In this document: positions 55,484 through 64,000 of the stretch, one piece after another
How the letters are laid out: each line of letters begins with the position of its first letter
Numbering within the stretch: position 1 is the stretch's first letter
DNA from: Mycocentrospora acerina
Taxonomy: Eukaryota > Ascomycota > Dothideomycetes > Pleosporales
DNA: 64,000 bases
Assembly (NCBI GenBank): GCA_022701365.1
Contig: JAKUHH010000391.1
Location: 1 to 64,000, forward strand
Reading direction: 5' to 3'
Made by a program: the position numbers and the translations under genes
Notes under the pieces: generated by a model
Told to the model about the DNA's origin: nothing
The model's database searches: none
What the model saw: the letters and a program-made list of their open reading frames with translations, nothing else

Positions 55484-55873
55484 TGGGGAGGTGAGGAGTT
55501 GCGGAAGCAATTTCTGCGCGTGTGAAATGGAATTAGGGGAGAGATTAATGGAATTTAATAAAGTGAACAACAATTTTTCAAGGCTGCAGGGAGCGGAAGG
55601 ATAACTGCCCATGGTCACGGTGCATGCGTGAAAGTGATCTTCACGTGATGTTAACTAATTAGGTATAGCGCTGGCGTGCTAATCGTGGGGTCGAGCCTTT
55701 TTGGTGGCCGCTGTTGCCATCCAGCCAATCAAACAAAACACTGGCACTCAACGTCTTCCACCGCCTTGCACATCCGCCGCTACCAAACATTGCCCGCCAC
55801 ATATTGCCCGACTCGATATCCCACGCCTGAATCTCGGCTGGAACACGGCAGCAAATAAACATATCCATCCATC

Positions 55874-56893
55874 ATGGGAGAGTCAAGGTAAGCAGGCTGG
55901 ACTTTTCCCCAGACATTCCCCCCTTGCCCCTGGGAGGCGATTGCTGACAAGAGAGCGCGGCACAGACAAGAACTCGTGGCCTGGTTAAACAACCTCCTCC
56001 AGCTCAACATTACAAAGGTCGAACAATGCGGGACCGGGTACGTCACACACGCGCATGCACTCGGCGCGGGGCGGGACAGCGTAGCCCTGTGCTATGGAAA
56101 GAGCGAGACAGAACATGCTTGCTGATAATATGTATACAGAGCTGCACTTTGCCAAGTCTTTGACAGCATCTTCTGTGAGTTTCCCCTATTCCAAGATTAT
56201 CCAGAAGACAACTAATACCTCCACAGACGATGTGCCCATGTCGAGGGTGAAGTTTAATGCCAACACCGAGTATGCATATCTACAAAACTTCAAGATACTG
56301 CAGAGTACGTCGATGTCTTCCTGCCACGGCCCGCGCGATGCACTGACACGGAACCAGACACGTTCGCCAAGCACCAGGTTGACAAGCCCATCCGCGTTGA
56401 GTCGCTCGTAAAGTGCAAGATGCAGGATAACCTCGAGTTCCTCCAGTTTGTCAAGCAGTACTGGGACCAGCACTTCCCTGGGCACGATTACGATCCTGTT
56501 GCACGCCGCAAAGGACAGGCTGGTCTCGCCTCCACTGGCGCCCCTGCACCCCGCGCCGCCCCCGCCGCTGCCCGAAGAGCACCCGCTGCCAGCAACACTG
56601 CCGCACCCAGGACCCGCACACCCATGGGCGCTGCAGGAGCAGCTGCCAGTGCTGCGCTACGAGAGGAGAACAACCAGCTCAAGGAGACAGTCACCGGCCT
56701 AGAGCGTGAGCGCGACTTCTACTTCAGCAAACTCCGCGATATCGAGCTGCTGATCCAGCAGGCCATGGAAGCGGACCCCGAGCTCGAAAAGGACGAAGGT
56801 CTGCTCAAGCAGATCCAGAACATCTTGTACTCGACCGAGGAAGGTTTCGAGATACCCCCAGAGGCTGAGGGCGCCGAGGAGGAAACTTTCTAG
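55874..56893 (+). CDS. BIM1: EB1-family microtubule plus-end-tracking protein
   Basis: Five exons, 55874-55887, 55966-56037, 56140-56174, 56227-56304 and 56358-56893, join in phase to 244 aa. The protein begins MGESRQELVAWLNNLLQLN. Splicing restores the classic EB1 sequence CGTGAALCQVFDSIFYDVPM and VKFNANTEYAYLQNFKILQN. Residues about 1-107 form the calponin-homology microtubule-binding domain. An Ala/Pro/Arg-rich linker follows, then the EB homology coiled coil at about 170-225 (LREENNQLKETVTGLERERD, FYFSKLRDIELLIQ). The C-terminus is acidic and ends EEETF, a variant of the EEY/F tail that binds CAP-Gly partners. It is orthologous to yeast Bim1 and S. pombe Mal3, which control microtubule dynamics and spindle positioning. 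The short 14-, 35- and 78-nt exons would be easily missed. Confidence 0.95.
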
Positions 56894-59188
56894 GCGACTG
56901 GTTTCATTCCTGCAGGCATGGAAACTGCAGATATCAGCATAAAGGTCAGTGAACAAGTTTGGCGGAATAGTCTGCTTCAAGAGCAGGTGTGAGGGCGTCG
57001 TCGTATTGCATTTGAGACGGAGCTGGGATACCACTTTTCTTGGGAATTTAGTTTCCCGTCATTTGACGAGTTACGAGGAGCATGGTTGGCATGCAAGGAG
57101 AGGTGGCGATAGACAGTAGAGTTTGTTGGGTGCCTATTGAGGTCTTGCAATCATCTCTCCCGCGTCGTGTGTGGGAGGGTGTTGTGTGACATGAGTGAGG
57201 TGATACAGTAATAAGAACGGTTTCCATTTTGACATCATTCGCCCAATTTCTTGCAAGATTCTCTTTTTGTGCAGTGGCAGTTTGGGCACGTCTATTTGGA
57301 GAGTAAGGATTACTTCATTGTTTCTTACTTATTGGTCGGTCAGTCGTCTGTGCACAATTGTCCTGGTCAGTTTCCCAATTTCAGATTCAAAAGATGCGTG
57401 CTCTAACGGCACTTCCTAATCTCCGACAGGCAAGTGCAGTAATACTTTGTGAATTTCGTTCACTGCTTGTTGGGAAGAAGGAGGTTCGCGAACGCGCCCA
57501 CTGTAGACAGGAGATTGTTTTCATCTGTTCCCGCCCTTAAATCCTGTCCTTCATTATCCTGCGCAAAGACTGAAGTATCCACTTTTTTTTTACATGCGCA
57601 ACTCTTCCTTGTTCCGAACCTCAAGACCCATCAGTATTTTGTCATTCTCCTACAAGTCGCTAGTGTGACCATTAGTGTAGCGACCCTACACACCATTTCA
57701 GTATGTAGAGATAAGTTCCTTCGATCCCTAAAGGATATATGGCCGGTTTCATACTCCGTACAGGATGAGAGCATCGTGTGCGAAGTCTTTGAGGGACCTT
57801 CCCGCTGCGGATGAGTAGGCGTAAGGAGAAAGATGACGATGAAAAGGAGGTTAAATAAGACTGGTTATTTCTGCTTATATTCGTCGTTTACACCGACATG
57901 GATATTTGGAGGCGGGATCTTACTCTTTGCTTCGCGTTTCGTGATCATTAAAATCGACTGTCATTGCAGGGATCTTCAATTACTATAAAGTAATGGTTAA
58001 CATTTCAAGTCGCCGACACGAACCGCAAAGTCGAGCAGAGACTAAGAAAAGATGTTTATCCCGCAGCGTTTTAGGCCAGTTTTATCAGAATGGTGAAACT
58101 GGCCTTATGTTTTGTTGAATTTTACTGCATAGAAGAGAAGTTTGGCCAGTTATGTGTTAATGGGCGACTGTGACCGGGAAATGCTTCTCTGTACGTAGCA
58201 GCTTCTCCTATGACTTCGGATCTAGTGGTATAAATAGAAAACATGTGTGGCCGGGTTTTCGCGCACAGTTGAACAAGTCAAAGCTATGAATGCGGTTTTT
58301 GTGCATGATGTACAAAGGTAGTAGCTCAGCTACCCTCTTGTCGTCAGTTTCGAGGATGCGTTTGGCACACTGCCTGATAACGTACTTATAGTCGCGCTTC
58401 TAGCTAAGAGTTGCGCCGCTTTCAGAACTTGAAAGTATGTTCTAGATGATAGTGATGTGGCCTTTGCTCACTGAAAGCTCAAATCGATAGGTCTCGAATT
58501 GTAAGGGGGTTCTTTATGGATAGGCACTTGGAATAATGGAATATTGGAAAGGACTTCTGTAGTCTGACATAACGTTCTTATTAAAACTCTTTTCTCGACA
58601 AAAAATGTCTTAAAAGCTTTCAACTATTATCCATCTAGCTCTTTTGATAGACCTTATAGACTCGTAATGAGAGTGTTTAGAATAAGTTGTGATGTCACTT
58701 ACGAAAAATTGGATCTAGCTAGTACGAACTGTAGTTGGCAGGAGAATGATGAACGTCTTTCGTTGTAGTATCAATGAATTGGCTTTAGTATTTTCATTTT
58801 GTGTTCTGCTCTTGTTTGGTAGTTAAAATCGGATACATTCTCTGGTGACTGAATTGTACAGGATTAGATCGATATTTCGATAAAAGCAAAAGCTTTAAAT
58901 ACCCGGGTGGTGCGCGTTTCTCAATGATTTGTTCGTTCTTCGACTTTCCATATTCATCTATAAGTGACAAAACAGAAGCGAGAGACCGCTTAATAGTATA
59001 TCGTGCTAGCCACCCAAACGTTTGCTGGCTTGTTTGCTCTGGATTTCTGCTTGTCAGAAGGTGATCCCGAATAGTGGGCGTAAGGATTCGAAATGTTTTA
59101 ATTGCTGGCATCCTTTTGTTGGACTGCTTCTCCTACCCGCTCTCTTCAACAGTCTATGGTCTGTTGTCTTCTGATTTTAAGAGCTGCT
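56894..59188. other. Intergenic, no supported gene
   Basis: About 2.3 kb. A 105-codon minus-strand frame at 59111-58794 has no recognisable domain and no supporting splice structure. Nothing else is visible. Confidence 0.5.
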
Positions 59189-60050
59189 TCATCTTTTCTT
59201 GAATCCAAACACCTTATTTGCTGCCGAACTGACTTTCAATACATCTCTGTATGTCAAACTGATACGTATTTTTCTGACATTGTGGCCCTCACTTGCTTCG
59301 AACACATTGGGATCTCCCAGTAGTGCCCAATTTGCCACAGTATCAATATTAAGGTTCTCATCAATTTCTGTGGGATCGATACCGTGAAGGAGACCTTGAT
59401 ATGCAGTGCCAGTCGTGATAAGCAAAGAACGTGGTTCCTGGAGGATACGTGTTGGGATATTGTACGGAGTTTCCAATCCGTCGATCATGCCTGACGTATA
59501 CGATATGATCTCATTTGGTCTAGGAGTAAGGTTTAGGCACAGAGCACTCCCCAAACTCACAGTTGCAACGACTGGCGCATATGCGATACCATCTTCATGC
59601 GGCATGATGCCTTCTCCGGCTTTGTACTCGTTGATCAAGACATGGTTGGGTTGTCCGTGCAGTGTATGCTGAAAAACACCTAGTTCTTTGAGGCGCTGCA
59701 CTACTGGACTAGTCAAATAAGTTGGCAAAGGAGAGGCAAGGAGAGTGTTGTTGTTGGTCAATGTCGAGGGGTGTGCTTGCAGACGCCGATGGGTTAGTGT
59801 TATCCACCGTTGAGCCGGAATCTAGAGATTGATCAATGTTGAGACTAAGATAGTTTCATTCAAATCAATGCCTTCTTCGCGTGTACTGCAAGTTAAAGAT
59901 AAGGAATGTTCGGTAGCTTACTTTGAGTAGGATGGAAGCCTCTTCCTCCACTGAAATGAAATTTGGGATGTAGTAGAAATCCGGTGGAAGAGTATTTAAG
60001 CGGAAAGCCTGCAATCCATGTTTATCGCTAGGAGTTTCCTTGACAGTCAT
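59189..60050 (-). CDS. ALKBH6: ALKBH6-type Fe(II)/2-oxoglutarate dioxygenase
   Basis: Exons 60050-59922 and 59821-59189 (101-bp intron, GTAAGC...TCTAG) encode 253 aa. The start MTVKETPSDKHGLQAFRLNT and the FYYIPNFISVEEEASILLK block match AlkB homologues. The iron ligands are His118 and Asp120 (MPHEDGIAY) and His189 (YQGLLHGI), and the 2-oxoglutarate-binding arginines are in KIRISLTYRDV. NHVLINEYKAGEGI is the usual family core. AlkB homologues remove alkyl groups from nucleic acids or proteins by oxidation. ALKBH6's substrate in fungi is not established. Its promoter is shared with the divergent hydrolase gene. Confidence 0.88.
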
Positions 60051-60663
60051 GTTGGATGAGACGTGATAATTCTGGGTATAGTCTGATGCGCAACAATCCG
60101 GTGAGAGCTTGCGAGTCTGTAACGTCGCAAATGCAACCTATCCCTTTGAGGCAAGCGCGAAGAAAGAGTACTTCAAGCCTAGGTATAATATAGAGTAACT
60201 GAAGAGGGCACCCTGCTTGTTACGTTGTTATGATAGGGCAGAAGATGAATGAAATGTTCATGGACAAGCGCCTCGGTGGGGTATGGGGAGAGATCAACTG
60301 CTAGTGCCCGCGCTAGGCGATTTGCTACTGCAAGTCTACCTTTCTTCCCCCAAACACTCGTACTTGCATACAGCGATCTGGCCGCCGGCTTTCTAGTCGC
60401 GGCAACAAGCAGCTTGGAGCCGTGGGGAGATGTCGAAACATTCACCCACGTGCGTCATATTACCCCGCAAAGAGCTACCCCGCGAACTTTGTTGTGTGCG
60501 AAGCCGGACGAATTCGAAGGTATAATACTGTCTCGCTGCCACTTTGATATCTATCACTTATAGTTTCTGTACTGCACATTCGCTGTTACTACCAACATCT
60601 TTCTGCCTCATCCTGATCAACTGTAACTTGTCTGAGGATTAATCATTCCCAAACACCATCATC
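60051..60663. promoter_or_regulatory. Divergent intergenic region of ALKBH6 and the SCP2-hydrolase gene
   Basis: The 613 bp lie between two start codons pointing away from each other. The right end carries a pyrimidine/CATC-rich leader (CAAACACCATCATC) before the ATG at 60664. No specific binding site is claimed. Confidence 0.4.
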
Positions 60664-62162
60664 ATGGCTAGCTGGAATGACATCACTGCTGCGCTGGGAG
60701 ATAGCTTAGACAAGCTTAAAGAGCTTCTTGAATCTGATGCACAACTCAAGGCTTTCACAACGTCGAATGCGATCGATAAGGCTGCAACGTTTGGCATAAA
60801 ATCCAGCGGCTCCGATAATGCGCTGCTTATCACTGTAGCCAATGGCAGCGTAAAGGCCAGCACGGGCACGCCTAAAGATGCCTTATTTACACTCTCGGCC
60901 CTTCCTGAGCAATGGGAACAGCATTTTAAAGATGTCCCTGCCATGCCCTACCAGAGCTACTGGGGCATGTTTGGCATGAACATCAAGCAGAAAGGTGTGG
61001 AGGTTCAGGGCGACCAAGTCGCCTTTGCTCGTTGGTCACATGTCTGGAGACGTGTTCTTGAACTCGCCCACGATGCACATTGTGGTCCCATGAGAGAAGA
61101 TGAGCAACAGCCTGAACCTGAGCGCGATTTTCTCACCGGCCGATACATCTATCTCGACGCACCGGTATGGGGAAAATCTAAAGTCTTCTACGAGTACTCT
61201 GGAGAAGGCAAGCAACCGATTGTGTTCTTGCACACTGCCGGCAGTGACAGTCGCCAATATCATGGCGTCATGAATGATGCCAGGATGCGTAAGAAGTGCA
61301 CCATGTACGCTTTTGACTTGCCTGGACATGGTCGGAGTTTTCCTTCGAAGAATCTCCTTCCTGGAGCGCATACCAACACGGAAGACAGCTACGTCGGTAT
61401 CATAGCGGCGTTTGTGAAGGGCCTAGGCCTGCGGCGGCCCATAATCTGTGGAGCTAGCATGGCTGGTCAAGTCTGCCTGGCAGTAGCCATTCGCCACAAA
61501 GAGGTTGGTGCTGGAGGATCGATACCTCTGCAAGGGTTAGTATACCCATTTTATTTGAGAAGCGAAAACAGTACTAACTCTTGAAGCTCGGAATATCTTG
61601 ATATGGAACGTGTGTGGCACGACCGCTCACCATATGTAAATCAATCTCTCGCCAATCCTGAGTGGATCTATGGAGTAAGCAGCCTAGTGGCTTCAAAGAT
61701 GAGGTTACCCTAACACAAATCAGATGATGGCACCCACCGCTCCTCTCGCAAACAAACAGCTCATCTGGCATTTGTACAGTGCGCAAGCCTACGGTGTAAG
61801 CATTGATTCTGTCGTACTCTACCCTCCACTTACTGGATGCTCTGCAGATATTTCACGGCGATCTCGACTTTTACTTCGGGGGTTGGGACGGTCGTTCGCG
61901 CGTGGCCTCTATCGACACTCAAGCCTGCCCAGTTTACATGCTCACAGGTGAGTATGACTGGTCTAATACACCTGAAATGTCGCAGAAGACCGCAGACAAG
62001 ATTCCAGGGGCAATGCACAAGTCCATGCCTGATTTGGGTCACTTCCCTGCAACCGAGAACCCGACCAAATTTGTTCCTCATCTGATAGAGGCCATCGACC
62101 ATATCCAAAAGGTCAGGAGCGACAACATGTCAACAATGAGATTGGGCGATGGCACCGATTAA
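60664..62162 (+). CDS. SCP2-like domain fused to alpha/beta hydrolase
   Basis: Four exons, 60664-61535, 61587-61674, 61724-61795 and 61848-62162, give 448 aa with matching phases. The first about 120 residues (SLDKLKELLESDAQLKAFTT, LLITVANGSVKASTG, FALSAL-like strands) resemble a sterol-carrier-protein-2 fold. The rest is an alpha/beta hydrolase: VFLHTAGSDSRQYHG oxyanion region, nucleophile elbow CGASMAGQV with a GxSxA instead of GxSxG pattern, and candidate Asp in TGEYDWSNTPEM and His in DLGHFPATENP. There is no signal peptide. The SCP2-like part suggests a hydrophobic substrate, but the reaction is unknown. All three introns lie within the hydrolase half. Confidence 0.82.
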
Positions 62163-64000
62163 AACTCTATACAACAATAGATTTGGAGAGAAAGTGTATC
62201 GATATCAAAATCATTATCCTAGCTTGTAATGATGCTGGTGATTTGATGGAGATTCAAACTTTGTTACCACATCCTCTTTCGCAAGGTACTCATCTATTTA
62301 AGATTTGTCCCACTCGTATCGTATGCCATTGCCTAACTTTAGTATTTGTGTCCACCAAAACATTTGTGTTTCTGCAGTTTTGACTTCAGCTCCCGCCAAA
62401 ACTCATCTCGCTATTTTCGTTTTCTGGTAGATCACTACAACATATCAGGTAAACACCACTCATCATCTTCGCATGTCAACTATCACTTCAGTTACTGCAG
62501 CAATCTATCTGCTTTCATACTTTGTGCAATCTCATTCAACCGCAATGAATTTCGCGAAAAATTAGAATGATGGGCTCTTTATAGCTACACTAAGGTACGG
62601 ATTTGCCACATTTGTAAACAGCCATGCATCATGCACAGTACAGCCGTGGAGGTTCCCTATTGCTGTCACACATATATAGCGTGAAATAACTCCAAGTAGG
62701 GTCAAATTAGATAGGAAAACGCCAGATCAATGTACAATCTGCTGTTGGATATCATTCAATGATGGATCATCTCCGACGGAAGAGAAGCAGAAGAATACTG
62801 CGCTGCCGCCGTTCACGATTGCTTCCTGAAGGAATATGATCTTCAGATTACAACTAGGTGTTCAAAAGCGGCAGGTGGACTTGGCAAAGTACGTTAGTGA
62901 CACCCAGTATCTCTGTTGTCAATAATTGCTTTATTGAATTGACCCAGAAACACGCAGTCGGGAACATTGCAGCTAGTATCTATATTTGATCTTACCGATG
63001 GGAATCATATGTCCCATCTTGAAAGTCAACAAACTGCCAGGTTTGATGCCAAGACTTTTCTTAGAAGACTGTTCTTCGGATAGTAAACGACAAATCGCTC
63101 GACGCCACAACGGCTGGTATCGTGAGGGTAGCATTACCTAGGTCCTGCTTGCAACATACCAGGACAGGGCTATGAGCCGGTAAGATATTTACAGTTGTAC
63201 GTATTGGTTGGTTTATTTTTGATCTACCACTGTTGGCCTGAAGTTTGCGTTGTTTTAACAATGCCCAGCATTTGAGCAGGATCAACGCGGTACTCCGCCA
63301 CCACCAGTTCTCCGCTATCAATTTTGTGGAAGTCACCCGATACATGTCATCACCCAGTCCTTCGAGCCAATTGATTCTGGCAATCTAGATGCTTAACTTT
63401 GAAGTGTGACTTAGCTGGGATTTGATTATCCTTCAGATTCGCAGGTCGGGTGATGATAGGAGGATTATCTTTTGGCTATTGCACAAAAAGAGCGAAATTT
63501 AAGTACCCGTTCGGCAGATGGAGAGGGACATAGTATTTAAATATTATTGTTCAATCACTTCAGCTTTCCATATCCAAAAAATTCTTTAGTCAAGTTGGCT
63601 TTTTCTTTTATTTCTCAGGCATTGCGCAACCGAATTTTACAATATCTGGTGGTACTGTACTGCTCACCAAGACAACAAATTTGTATACTATGTTCATGAC
63701 ACAGCCTCCACCAAATAGACAAGAACTCTTTCTATACCAGGGTAAGTTCTAGAAGGTGCTAAGAGACGCATATCTATTGGTTGTCGCTGCAGGATGCCAA
63801 TCATAACATGGAATCCTTGTGCTCGCTAGTGCTCTTGCATGCTCCCATCAAGGGTCGACAGCTCAGTGCGTTGCCCTTACACTACGATAACAGCTATCAG
63901 ATTTAGATTCGAGCACAACTGTGTATCTTAAAAACTCGTATCGTACAAGATCCGGTGAGCTATTTGGGTGCATGTGGCATGAGTTGCAGTAACAATTGGT
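62163..64000. other. Terminal intergenic stretch, no supported gene
   Basis: Short overlapping frames (the longest 94 codons at 63345-63061, minus) show no family motif. No tRNA or inverted-repeat element was seen before the window ends. Confidence 0.5.

Noticed and set aside
58794..59111. 105-codon minus-strand frame
   Set aside because: Standing alone, without a domain, in low-density sequence; chance frame is more likely.

Overview
The window comes from a filamentous ascomycete (Pezizomycotina). A pleosporalean Dothideomycete is my best guess, but this is inference. The evidence is fungal gene families (Zn2Cys6 regulator, fungal P450, DUF7053, DUF1772, DOMON/cytochrome b561, PL9 pectate lyases), short introns of about 50-100 bp with GT-AG ends, and stop-rich AT-rich islands poor in CpA/TpG. 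Those islands look like repeat-induced point mutation (RIP). One assembly gap of 170 N lies at 25649-25818 between two poly-G runs.

Layout. 1-3.1 kb: the RIP-degraded 3' end of an LTR retrotransposon, with polypurine tract and LTR. 3.1-8.4 kb: a secreted PAF-acetylhydrolase-like esterase, a MITE-like element with long terminal inverted repeats (TIRs), and a secreted PL9-type pectate lyase. 12.2-21.9 kb: an accessory group made of a CTF1/FarA-like Zn2Cys6 regulator (spliced model, 672 aa), a P450 broken by an in-frame TGA, a divergently placed fused cytochrome b5/b5-reductase broken by two frameshifts and a TAG, and an intact 3-hydroxyacyl-CoA dehydrogenase fused to a YWTD-type beta-propeller. 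This reads as a decaying metabolic locus whose electron-transfer arm is lost while the regulator and dehydrogenase remain open.

22-35.6 kb: housekeeping genes, namely the m-AAA protease (AFG3/YTA12 type, very GC-rich), QCR8, a membrane LysM protein, a damaged F-box/ankyrin-family-like gene, a vacuolar Ca2+/H+ exchanger and the VAM7 SNARE. 35.6-39.8 kb: a second AT-rich island with an inverted-repeat element carrying iterated GGTAAGC motifs. 39.9-62.2 kb: a second PL9 gene with different intron positions, a multi-RRM protein, an F-box/LRR protein ending in a CaaX box, DUF7053 and DUF1772 proteins, an intron-containing tRNA-Arg(ACG), an unrecognised 530-aa protein, a 240-bp MITE with TA target-site duplication, a DOMON/b561 membrane protein, the EB1/Bim1 microtubule tip protein, an ALKBH6-type dioxygenase and an SCP2-like/alpha-beta hydrolase fusion. 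62.2-64 kb holds no gene I can support.

Exon boundaries were worked out by hand from GT-AG sites and reading-frame continuity. Family assignments come from motif recognition, not database searches. The most interesting items are the coordinated gene decay at 15.1-18.9 kb, the dehydrogenase-propeller fusion, the CaaX-tailed F-box protein, and three inverted-repeat elements (6.1, 37.8 and 52.5 kb).
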